Shown in pieces: positions 1 through 6,687 of a stretch of 8,180 nucleotides of DNA. The stretch comes from Candidatus Omnitrophota bacterium (lineage in GTDB: Bacteria > Omnitrophota > Gorgyraeia > Tantalellales > Tantalellaceae), in the NCBI GenBank assembly GCA_028717825.1, contig JAQUNB010000044.1, positions 1 to 8,180 of the forward strand. Direction: 5' to 3'. The translations under genes and the position numbers were made by a program. Under the pieces are notes generated by a model. It saw only the letters and a list, made by a program, of their open reading frames with translations, ran no database searches and had not been told where the DNA came from. Positions within the stretch are counted from its first letter, which is position 1. Each line of letters starts with the position of its first letter.

Positions 1-1
1 A

Positions 2-40
2 TTTCTTACGGGTAATATCATCATACACATGATCGTGAAC
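2..40 (+). other. C-terminal end of an upstream CPBP-like membrane domain (cut by window edge)
   Basis: The first 13 visible codons read FLTGNIIIHMIVN. They align without gaps to residues 263-275 of the complete CPBP-like domain downstream (LLISNMVIHAIVN), with 7 of 13 identical, including the last family motif HxxxN. A second, tandem CPBP-like domain therefore sits just upstream of module copy 1. This is the main evidence that the coding region extends beyond the left edge. Confidence 0.6.
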
Positions 41-3000
41 AAGATAGCGATCGCTTCAGAGAAAGCTATGTCGCCAATGGAAAAAATAAAAGTTCTTGTA
101 AAAAGAATGGGGCCCGGAGAAACAGATATTGAAAAATTCGTAGGCGCCCCCGAGATTTTTGGCTATATAAACTTAAATAGAGAAACCCGGATATTTGCCG
201 AAGCATTGGTAAAGTATTTAAACACGGTTCGAGCCTGGGACAATCCCAGATACAAGAGATTTATGAGATCCTTCAAATTAAAAGATTTGGAATATTTGAA
301 TGATGCCGAATATGAGCAATTTGTTAAGTTTCTCGTAGAAAATATGCCCTATAATTTTAGAGAAAAAGAAGAAGTCGACAAAGCTTATTTCAAGTTGTTC
401 GATGAAAAGTACGCCAACGGCAAAGGTGCGGATACAGTTGACGATCGGGATGATGAGGAGTATCTGACTTCGCCGGTTTTCGGTGTTCAGGCAACACGAA
501 GCGATATGCCCAGCATGGCTACCGCTACCTTAGGCGCTCCATGGATACGAAAAATTCTGACTGATAGAGAATTTAAGATGTACGCGATCCTTGGGGCACC
601 GATCATAGAAGCGATCTTTTGGGTCATGCCGGTATATTTTGGCGTCGGCACGGTTCTGTCCGCAGGCGCCATATTTACAACTTTGCATCTTCTTAATCTG
701 TTTGGAGAAAAAGCACTACAGGGAAAAGAGAAAATCCCTTCATTTATCCTTCCGGCTCTGGTGGTTTCCGCGGGGACGAGTTTATTATGTTCATTCGGGA
801 TCTCAACCCCTGTACTTCTTATTAGCAATATGGTTATACACGCGATCGTGAATACTGCGGTGATTTTTATGCATGATCGAAAAGTTAAACAATTATCAGC
901 GAACAGTGGAAAAAATGTTCTAGAGGAACAGTCCCCCATTTTGATAAAAATAGAACCCGTAAAGAACATAAAAGATATTCTAAAAAACTTAGGACCAACT
1001 CAACCCATTCTAAAAGCAATAGAGCCTCCTAAAATAGATATTTCGGTACTGGTAGACAAAGAGAAAATAACATTTTATCAAGCGGTGGCCAGGTACTTAG
1101 ACGGTCCGGGAATTAAGGACAAGAAAAAGTATCGAAAATTTTTCGAATCCGGAGCCGAATCCGGGGACTTGAGAGATTTACAAGAGTTAGATGATGATGA
1201 ATATGTGAGATTTATTAAGTTTCTCGTGCAACATAGGCCACACGGTTGGGAAAACAGACAAGATGTCGACAACGCTTATCGAGAACTGATCGAGAAAGAA
1301 TTCGCCGACGGCAAAGGAACGGATACGTTTGACAATTGGGATGATGATGATGATGAGTATCTGGCGACGCCGACTTCCGGTGTTCCGGATATGTCTTATG
1401 CGACAGCGATGTCATTCCCGGATGCTCAACCGCTGGAAGCAGGGAGAGTGTGGGGATTACCGGTACTGCCTATGGATGTTGATCGCTTTTCTATACCAAA
1501 TATTCCTTCGCAAACAGAGACCGGCGCCGGCCCAAGAGGTCAAACCGCTCTTGAACAGATCGCCGATATCGTGAATACGCCCGAAAAAGACGGTCGTTTT
1601 AACGACGATACGCTCTCAGAAATACTCATGCGTGTTTTGAATAAATCCGGACTTGCCGGGTGGATAGATCCGAGAAAAGCGCCTGTAACCGGTTACCGCG
1701 CCGGCGAGAGAGTTATCCCGGTGAAAGCAAAGGACGAAGCACTGTACATAGACCCGAATTTTTTAAGAGATTTCAACGATATTCGTAAACAAAATGTTTC
1801 TTTTAAATGGGTATTCCCGGACGGCGAAAAACGGATAGTTAGTCTTCATAAGGGTTTAGCGTACCTTGCCTTAAGAAAAATCTTAAGATGGAAAAGCGGC
1901 GGGTATTTTTATCGCGATGGCTGTAAAGTAAAAGTTGAACCGGATGAATACGTTAATAGCCGAATAAGCGGCAGCTACAGCCTGATCGACGAAGCCATGT
2001 GGATGTGGTACTCTTTGTCGTATTGCTCGGGGGACACGACCATCCAGTATAGCAATAAAGCGTTCGCGGAAAGAATAGATGAGGTTTACAGGGGCGAAGA
2101 TAGATCCGGCTATGTAATGGCGAGGGATTTCCCGATAGCCGCAAAGAGCGAAGAAGCAAGAAAAGAAATAAAAACACTCGCGCTTAGGATCAACAAGGTT
2201 TTCTTCCACAATTTTAATATTACCGGAAAGTACGGCGCGATCGATCCCGCGTATGAGGGCGCAAGATTTGAAGGCGGGGAAATTCAGGTAAGCGAAAAAG
2301 GCGGCGCGAAAAGCCGTGATCTTGCGCGTCTATTGGCGCAAACATTTAACGAATTAAAAAAACACGTTAGCATCGAGAACTTATATTTACCGCAAGCGCC
2401 TATGGAAATAAAAGTGGTCGAAAATTTCGCTCGAGGAACACCATCGGTAATGATGAAGAGCGTCGGGTATTCAGGGGACATTTTCTTACTTATCGACAAA
2501 ACGTTCATCGAAGAGATCGCCGCCAATATCGATAAACACGAAGACGCGGCGCGTTGGGTCCTCATGGAACGGCTCGCCCACGAGCTTGGCCACTCCGATG
2601 ATCCTTTCGCGGATGTCCACAAAGAGCACCTGCGTATAACCGAGACGATAGATCTTCCTTTATACAAGAAGATGAGACAAATACCGGGCTTGTCCGGAAG
2701 GATAGACAAGTTTTTTAGACAGGCGCGTCCTACCTTTAGATCGAGTTCTTATTTCCAGAACGTATTAAAGCCGTTATCTATTATAAGTATGCGCGATCTT
2801 ACGGGAGAGATCGCGAGAAATTTGGGAGAACGGTTACGTTATCCAAAGATGCAGGCTTCTTCGCAAAATGTACCTAAACGGTTCCCTGATGCTGGGGGAA
2901 AAGACAAAAACTCCATTCGGACAAAGATTGGAAGGTGGATCCGAGAACAGAAGAAGAAAAGTCTTATCAATGATGCTCGGACAGATATTGAAGCATGGGT

Positions 3001-6000
3001 AGGATCTGAAGCATGTCCCGAAGACACGCGGAAAAGTGTCCGGGAAGCGCTGGAAGCTTTTCTTTCGGCTATTCAAAAGGAAGCCATTAGTTTTGATCCG
3101 GCAACGGCCAGAGAAGATACAAAGGATCTATTTTTTTCTATCGCAAAAAGTACGGATAGCTTAGCAAGTATAGTATATGAGTCTCTTCGAGACTTGTGCG
3201 TAGCAGCCCGAAAAGGACCAAGTACATACAAAGAGTTGATCGACATTAAACTATTAGCTGCTATCGCAGGGCATATTACGAGCGGTAAAAGTAAAGCGCG
3301 CATATATGGCGCGCTCAATTATTTATGCACAACGGCAACCAAAGATAATAAGGGTATTTTTAAAGAATTAGTCGATCCTGAATTGTTGATAACTATCGCG
3401 GAAAATACCTGCATAAGGAACGGAATGAACTTTTTAGATCAGACAAGATCCGCATATATTAAGCTTACAGACTTATGTGAGGCAGCAGCAAAAGATAGAA
3501 CAGGTGTTTTTCAAGAACTGGTAAATATCGGGCTACTATCTACCATCACGAAAAGCGCCAAAAGCAGAACACCTGATGCCTATGAGGAGCTCAAAAAAAT
3601 ATGTAATGTAGCGGCACAAGATGCGACAGGCGCCTACAAAAGGTTATTAAGCCGTGAATTATTGGATATTGTTGCCAGGAGCGCCCTTATAGACACAGAA
3701 TATGCATATCAGTGTCTCAATTTCTTATGTTCAGCTGGAAGGGGCATGACGGGCGACTTTCAAGAATTTATTGATATTGAATTCCTTACAGCTATCGCAC
3801 AAAACTCCGGAGAACAAGCGGGAGAGGCATACAGCGCTCTTGGGCGCATAATTGAAGAAGTAAATAAAGGGACACTTGGGATGTTGGACGCTACCGGCGA
3901 ACAATACGGATATCTTTTTGCCGCGTTAAGCAAGTTCTTAAAGGATATAAAGGATTCGGGCGATATCAAAAAGTATGAAAATTACATTACGCTGTTTATA
4001 AAAATCATCCCGCACAATTGTGAGTTCAAAAAAGAAGTCGATAAAGCATATCAGGAGATATTCGACCAACAATTCCCCGACGGCGAAGGCGCGGATCCGC
4101 TTAGTGGGGACGGCCGGGAGGAGGGTCTCGCGATGCCGAATCTCGGCGCTCTTCCGGTAACAGGCAGAGATATGTCCGCCGTGGCAGTAATGCCGTTCCC
4201 GGATGCGACGGAAGAGCCTGACTTTGCGGCTATTCAGGCAGAGATAGAGGGATGGATGGGCGGCAAGTATAATAAATCCTTTAAAGAATCCGCTCAAAAA
4301 GCTTTAAATGAATTTTTCTTTGCCATCCAAAACGGAACGATAATTTATGACCCGGGATCGATCAAAAAAGATTCCGAAAACCTGTTTTTCTTGATCGACA
4401 AAAACGCCGGATTCTATAAAAACTATGCACATGAAGCGCTTGATGCCTTGTGTGAAAAAGCAAAAGAGGACAAAACAGGTGTTTGCAAGGAATTATTAAG
4501 TATTAACCTTTTGTCTACTATCGTAAAAAGTGTGCCCAAGAGCGAGTTTCGAAAAATCGATAAAACTTATAACGCACTTAGAGAATTATGCGAAGCCGCA
4601 ACAAAAGACGAGACAGGTACTTACGGGAAGTTGTTGAATATAGGCCTATTGACTACTATAGCTCAAAAAAATGAACATACACCGTATACGTCATATTATG
4701 CGCTCAGATTTTTATGTGAAAGTGTCGCAAAAGATACCGCAGGCGCGTGCAGATATTTACTAAGTACAGAATTATTAGAAACTATCGCCGAAAGATTCCA
4801 CGGCAATCCGAAAGCATATAATGCGCTCGGGTACTTATATATGGCAGCGGTTAACGGTGGGGTAACCGGGCTTACGGCAGAAAATGTCGAGAAGTTAATT
4901 ATCGCTCTTGGTAAGGATCAAGATGGATTTTTTTATACTGCGCTTGGTGACTTATGTAAAAAAGCCGCAAAGGATAATACGGGCACTTACGGGAAATTAT
5001 TAAGTATAGAAATATTGATCGCCATCGCGGAAAACTATGCGATTATTAAAGATCTTGCGTACAAACACCTCGGCTCCATATGCGAAAACGCAGCAGGGGA
5101 TAAAACCGGTACTTACCGGGACCTGCTGAACACAGAATTATTGCTTGCCATCTCGAAAAACAATGAGAGAAAAACAGATAGCATGTATGAGGCGCTCGCA
5201 AATATATTATCTGCGGGAAATGATGGAACGCTTGAAACATTAGATGCTACGGGAGAAGAATACGGGTACTTGTTTGCCGCATTAAGCAAATTCTTAAAGG
5301 ATATAAAGGAGTCGGGCGATATCAAAAAGTATGAAAATTATATTACGATGTTTATAAAAATCTTCCCGCACGGTTCCGAATTCGGAAAAGAAGTCGATGA
5401 AATTTACTATAATATGATCGACAAGACATTTCCCGACAGCAAAGGCCCGGATGAGACTAAAGACGGTTGGGAAGATCTCGCGGTTCCGGTTTTAGGCGCC
5501 CCGACAGCAAAGCTCGACATGGCTGGCGTTACGGCAATGCCGTTCCCGGATGCTGGGGAAGATATCAATGTCACGGAAAAAGAATCGGATCTTTTTGACA
5601 AGATCAATGATGAGATAAACAACACGCGCGATAAATTGGTGGCGTGCGGAAACGAGATCCAGAAATATATTTATAAAGTGAAACCCGACAGGTATCCGTC
5701 AGGTGTGACGGCTATAAACTGGGATTCGCGGACCGACATTGTCAGGGACCGGTTAGAAGCAGTTTTGGGAGATCTTAAATGGTTCAGAGAGAACAATAGC
5801 GGCGAAGTTATCGGAACGATCGAAAAAATGGAAAAATTCATCAACGAAAATATCTATAAGCTGGAATCATACAGGATAATATCGTCTTTAATGGTGCTGG
5901 CTAGAGATGCCCAGAGGAAGGGCCAGCCGTTAATAGTAGGAATAGAAACCGATTGGATACCTGAATGCGCGAAACCGGATGAAGTTAAAAGTGATATGGC

Positions 6001-6523
6001 CGGTCTTATCAAGGAAATCCGGTCGCTGGATGCGACATTACACAAAATGGGGCTGAAAAATATCGAGATAGTATATAGCAAAAAAGGTGATGAACTGGCA
6101 GGCGGGCTCAAAAAGGCAATGAAGGAAAAGAGCGCCAAACCTTCCAATGTCATAGTTATAGCCGGAAATGATACGATGAAGCGGATCAAGGGCGATGTGG
6201 AACTAAATTTATGTCCCGGCGAGGGAAACAACGATTGGGCATTCTTTGTGGGGATAGACGCGTCGGGGTTGGATAATAAAAAAATAGCCGCGCAGGCGGA
6301 ACTTAAGAAATATCCTCTTGTGCGCATAACCCGGATGATCGCGCTCGCGTTAGAGCTACGTGCCATAATTAAGGAAAATTACGGGGAGCTTCCGGGTTTC
6401 GCCGAATATAATCGGGAACTCAACGAAATAATCCTTAATCTTTCGGAAATGGAGTTTTACGAGGTCGAAACCCTTAAGGTCGAGTATATCCGAAACCGCA
6501 AGGCGTTCGCAATAAAAGCGTAA
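2..6523 (+). CDS. Giant modular membrane protein with CPBP-like and HELGH peptidase-like domains (5' partial)
   Basis: I do not recognise this gene as a whole. The frame is open from the first base to the TAA at 6521-6523. The first ATG (29) has no Shine-Dalgarno sequence, and codons upstream of it continue a recognisable membrane motif, so the start lies outside the window. With residue 1 at that ATG, the order is: module copy 1 (about 52-166), CPBP-like membrane domain (184-284), module copy 2 (347-466), a region with HELGH at 851-855, helical block 1 (986-1286), module copy 3 (1288-1393), helical block 2 (1399-1738), module copy 4 (1740-1842), and a C-terminal alpha/beta region (1850-2164). 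Hydrophobic segments occur only in the CPBP part, so one or more membrane anchors with large soluble portions are expected. Two types of protease-like site in one chain suggest processing or degradation, but this is inference. Giant modular proteins of this kind are known in Omnitrophota; the assignment is tentative. Confidence 0.9.
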   Translation, partial: FLTGNIIIHMIVNKIAIASEKAMSPMEKIKVLVKRMGPGETDIEKFVGAPEIFGYINLNRETRIFAEALVKYLNTVRAWDNPRYKRFMRSFKLKDLEYLNDAEYEQFVKFLVENMPYNFREKEEVDKAYFKLFDEKYANGKGADTVDDRDDEEYLTSPVFGVQATRSDMPSMATATLGAPWIRKILTDREFKMYAILGAPIIEAIFWVMPVYFGVGTVLSAGAIFTTLHLLNLFGEKALQGKEKIPSFILPALVVSAGTSLLCSFGISTPVLLISNMVIHAIVNTAVIFMHDRKVKQLSANSGKNVLEEQSPILIKIEPVKNIKDILKNLGPTQPILKAIEPPKIDISVLVDKEKITFYQAVARYLDGPGIKDKKKYRKFFESGAESGDLRDLQELDDDEYVRFIKFLVQHRPHGWENRQDVDNAYRELIEKEFADGKGTDTFDNWDDDDDEYLATPTSGVPDMSYATAMSFPDAQPLEAGRVWGLPVLPMDVDRFSIPNIPSQTETGAGPRGQTALEQIADIVNTPEKDGRFNDDTLSEILMRVLNKSGLAGWIDPRKAPVTGYRAGERVIPVKAKDEALYIDPNFLRDFNDIRKQNVSFKWVFPDGEKRIVSLHKGLAYLALRKILRWKSGGYFYRDGCKVKVEPDEYVNSRISGSYSLIDEAMWMWYSLSYCSGDTTIQYSNKAFAERIDEVYRGEDRSGYVMARDFPIAAKSEEARKEIKTLALRINKVFFHNFNITGKYGAIDPAYEGARFEGGEIQVSEKGGAKSRDLARLLAQTFNELKKHVSIENLYLPQAPMEIKVVENFARGTPSVMMKSVGYSGDIFLLIDKTFIEEIAANIDKHEDAARWVLMERLAHELGHSDDPFADVHKEHLRITETIDLPLYKKMRQIPGLSGRIDKFFRQARPTFRSSSYFQNVLKPLSIISMRDLTGEIARNLGERLRYPKMQASSQNVPKRFPDAGGKDKNSIRTKIGRWIREQKKKSLINDARTDIEAWVGSEACPEDTRKSVREALEAFLSAIQKEAISFDPATAREDTKDLFFSIAKSTDSLASIVYESLRDLCVAARKGPSTYKELIDIKLLAAIAGHITSGKSKARIYGALNYLCTTATKDNKGIFKELVDPELLITIAENTCIRNGMNFLDQTRSAYIKLTDLCEAAAKDRTGVFQELVNIGLLSTITKSAKSRTPDAYEELKKICNVAAQDATGAYKRLLSRELLDIVARSALIDTEYAYQCLNFLCSAGRGMTGDFQEFIDIEFLTAIAQNSGEQAGEAYSALGRIIEEVNKGTLGMLDATGEQYGYLFAALSKFLKDIKDSGDIKKYENYITLFIKIIPHNCEFKKEVDKAYQEIFDQQFPDGEGADPLSGDGREEGLAMPNLGALPVTGRDMSAVAVMPFPDATEEPDFAAIQAEIEGWMGGKYNKSFKESAQKALNEFFFAIQNGTIIYDPGSIKKDSENLFFLIDKNAGFYKNYAHEALDALCEKAKEDKTGVCKELLSINLLSTIVKSVPKSEFRKIDKTYNALRELCEAATKDETGTYGKLLNIGLLTTIAQKNEHTPYTSYYALRFLCESVAKDTAGACRYLLSTELLETIAERFHGNPKAYNALGYLYMAAVNGGVTGLTAENVEKLIIALGKDQDGFFYTALGDLCKKAAKDNTGTYGKLLSIEILIAIAENYAIIKDLAYKHLGSICENAAGDKTGTYRDLLNTELLLAISKNNERKTDSMYEALANILSAGNDGTLETLDATGEEYGYLFAALSKFLKDIKESGDIKKYENYITMFIKIFPHGSEFGKEVDEIYYNMIDKTFPDSKGPDETKDGWEDLAVPVLGAPTAKLDMAGVTAMPFPDAGEDINVTEKESDLFDKINDEINNTRDKLVACGNEIQKYIYKVKPDRYPSGVTAINWDSRTDIVRDRLEAVLGDLKWFRENNSGEVIGTIEKMEKFINENIYKLESYRIISSLMVLARDAQRKGQPLIVGIETDWIPECAKPDEVKSDMAGLIKEIRSLDATLHKMGLKNIEIVYSKKGDELAGGLKKAMKEKSAKPSNVIVIAGNDTMKRIKGDVELNLCPGEGNNDWAFFVGIDASGLDNKKIAAQAELKKYPLVRITRMIALALELRAIIKENYGELPGFAEYNRELNEIILNLSEMEFYEVETLKVEYIRNRKAFAIKA
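182..526 (+). repeat. Recurrent module, copy 1
   Basis: Residues 52-166 are the first of four related segments. Shared landmarks are an aromatic-rich helix, FVKFLV (98-103) followed by a Pro (107), then VDKAY (116-120) with Asp exactly 10 residues after that Pro, a Gly-rich acidic stretch (NGKGAD, 130-135, then DDRDDEE), a YLTSP segment and a DM pair (159-160). Unlike the other copies it lacks the closing FPDA and runs directly into the CPBP-like domain. Confidence 0.7.
578..880 (+). other. CPBP (CAAX protease/Abi)-like intramembrane domain with altered first motif
   Basis: Residues 184-284 form about four hydrophobic segments (roughly 187-203, 205-224, 239-256 and 262-281). The CPBP glutamic intramembrane protease family (Rce1-like) is defined by EExxxR, FxxxH and HxxxN motifs. 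Here FTTLH (216-220) and HAIVN (271-275) are intact. The first motif, which follows the typical A-P-I lead-in, reads EAIFWV (194-199): the first Glu is kept, but the second Glu and the Arg are lost. The distance between the two histidines, about 51 residues, suits the family. The four metal/catalytic-type positions Glu194, His220, His271 and Asn275 are present, so activity is possible; the change may also mark a non-catalytic relative. The call rests on motif order and spacing, without a profile search. Confidence 0.62.
1067..1426 (+). repeat. Recurrent module, copy 2, ending in FPDA
   Basis: Residues 347-466 repeat the plan of copy 1: FIKFLV (395-400), Pro404, VDNAY (413-417) with the Asp again 10 residues after the Pro, DGKGTD (427-432), an Asp run (438-442), YLATP (444-448), a DM pair (454-455) and a closing SFPDA (462-466). 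It separates the CPBP-like domain from the HELGH-containing region. Confidence 0.75.
1340..1354 (+). repeat. (GAT)5 trinucleotide run encoding five Asp
   Basis: Five consecutive GAT codons encode Asp438-Asp442 in the acidic loop of module copy 2; other copies have mixed acidic codons here. A shorter GAT run (three codons) occurs at 1190-1198. Being a trinucleotide tract, length changes would keep the frame. Confidence 0.7.
1442..2878 (+). other. Uncharacterised region with HELGH zincin motif
   Basis: Residues 472-950 lie between two FPDA signatures. The first part (about 500-830) matches no family I recognise. The later part carries ERLAHELGHSDDPF, with HELGH at 851-855, the HExxH zinc-binding and catalytic signature of zincin metallopeptidases. 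It sits on a predicted helix following a core strand (DIFLLIDK), as in many zincins. There is no metzincin HExxHxxGxxH pattern. Candidate third ligands downstream are His864, His867, Glu866 and Glu872; an HExxH plus a Glu about 20 residues on would fit a gluzincin-like arrangement. No signal peptide precedes the region, so its compartment depends on the topology of the upstream membrane domains. Zinc-peptidase activity is inferred from the motif and its structural setting only. Confidence 0.5.
2984..3886 (+). repeat. Helical-repeat block 1 (ARM/HEAT-like, about 42-residue units)
   Basis: Residues 986-1286 begin with a cap (DIEAW at 986-990, then a long helix and DPATAR) and continue with five units of the form aY..L..LC.aA.KD.TG.y.eLl..eLL..IA. 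The Cys of the LC position falls at 1057, 1100, 1150, 1192 and 1234, giving spacings of 43, 50, 42 and 42. The pattern of alternating amphipathic helices suggests a superhelical scaffold like armadillo or HEAT repeats, usually used for protein binding. A sixth, degenerate unit (about 1266-1286) runs into module copy 3. Confidence 0.7.
3890..4207 (+). repeat. Recurrent module, copy 3, ending in PFPDA
   Basis: Residues 1288-1393 show FIKI (1323-1326), Pro1328, VDKAY (1337-1341), PDGEGAD (1350-1356), a DM pair (1381-1382) and the closing PFPDA (1389-1393). The first 42 residues match copy 4 at 38 positions. Bases 3935-4014 match 5291-5370 at 76 of 80 positions, so these two copies duplicated recently or are kept alike by gene conversion. 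Confidence 0.8.
4223..5242 (+). repeat. Helical-repeat block 2 (ARM/HEAT-like)
   Basis: Residues 1399-1738 duplicate block 1, with the same cap (EIEGW at 1405-1409 and DPGSIKKD) followed by six units and a terminal degenerate one. The LC cysteines are at 1475, 1521, 1563, 1643 and 1685. The fourth unit has Tyr1604 in place of Cys and a variant loop, and looks like an extra unit relative to block 1. This explains why the offset between blocks grows from 419 residues at the cap to 452 at the following module. Confidence 0.7.
5246..5554 (+). repeat. Recurrent module, copy 4, ending in PFPDA
   Basis: Residues 1740-1842 carry FIKI (1775-1778), Pro1780, VDEIY (1789-1793), PDSKGPD (1801-1807 region), a DM pair (1830-1831) and PFPDA (1838-1842). 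As in all copies, the VD Asp lies exactly 10 residues after the Pro. It joins helical block 2 to the C-terminal domain. Confidence 0.8.
5576..6520 (+). other. C-terminal alpha/beta domain of the giant protein
   Basis: Residues 1850-2164 start with a helical part (about 1850-1950) and continue with alternating strands and helices: PLIVGIETDW (1967-1976), NIEIVYS (2011-2017), NVIVIAGNDT (2039-2048), WAFFVGID (2070-2077) and a closing helical segment (RITRMIALALELR, 2099-2111). The strand order and the AGNDT/GID signatures resemble, from memory, a terminal domain seen repeatedly in large Omnitrophota proteins, but I cannot name a family. There are no nucleotide-binding P-loop or peptidase motifs and no membrane segment. 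Confidence 0.5.
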
Positions 6524-6528
6524 ATTCG

Positions 6529-6653
6529 AGACGTTGTCCGTAATTACAATGATCATAGCAACTTACGAAAGTAATATCACTGTTACACGGCATGATCACC
6601 AGCCGGATTACATTTATAACATATTATATATATTGAACTTAGGGACAACGTCT
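6529..6653. repeat. 125-bp element bounded by a 15-bp imperfect inverted repeat
   Basis: AGACGTTGTCCGTAA (6529-6543) and TTAGGGACAACGTCT (6639-6653) are reverse complements at 14 of 15 positions, with 11 perfect outer pairs. The left arm begins 5 bases after the giant gene's stop. The interior is AT-rich and has smaller self-complementary pieces: the palindrome GTAATTAC (6540-6547) and TTAC-GAAA-GTAA (6563-6574), a 4-bp stem with a GNRA-type loop. No target-site duplication is obvious. It could be a MITE-like remnant or a long-range RNA stem. No U-tract follows, so it is not a standard intrinsic terminator. Confidence 0.55.
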
Positions 6654-6687
6654 TCTTGGGGCTCAAACGCGGGCCAAATCATAATCA

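Noticed and set aside
29..31. ATG as the start of the giant gene
   Set aside because: No ribosome binding site precedes it, the frame is open to the window edge, and codons 2-28 encode a conserved membrane motif shared with residues 263-275.
487..969. 160-codon reverse-strand open frame
   Set aside because: It lies fully antisense to the CPBP-like domain, whose motifs on the + strand are clear; its translation has no family features and it looks like a shadow of coding bias.
1807..1830. VFPDGEK as a further copy of the FPDA signature
   Set aside because: It lies inside the uncharacterised region, lacks the following Ala and the preceding module landmarks, and is most likely a chance resemblance.
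2984..5242. CRISPR-like or tandem DNA repeat array
   Set aside because: The periodicity is at protein level (39-50 residues) with strongly diverged DNA; no short identical direct repeats with unique spacers are present anywhere in the window.
5854..6366. 170-codon reverse-strand open frame, Ser/Ile-rich
   Set aside because: Antisense to the C-terminal domain; low-complexity composition typical of a reverse-strand shadow and no ribosome binding site or promoter context seen.
6656..6677. TTGG...CCAA as an intrinsic terminator for the giant gene
   Set aside because: Only four pairs before mismatches and no T-tract afterwards; too weak to call a terminator.
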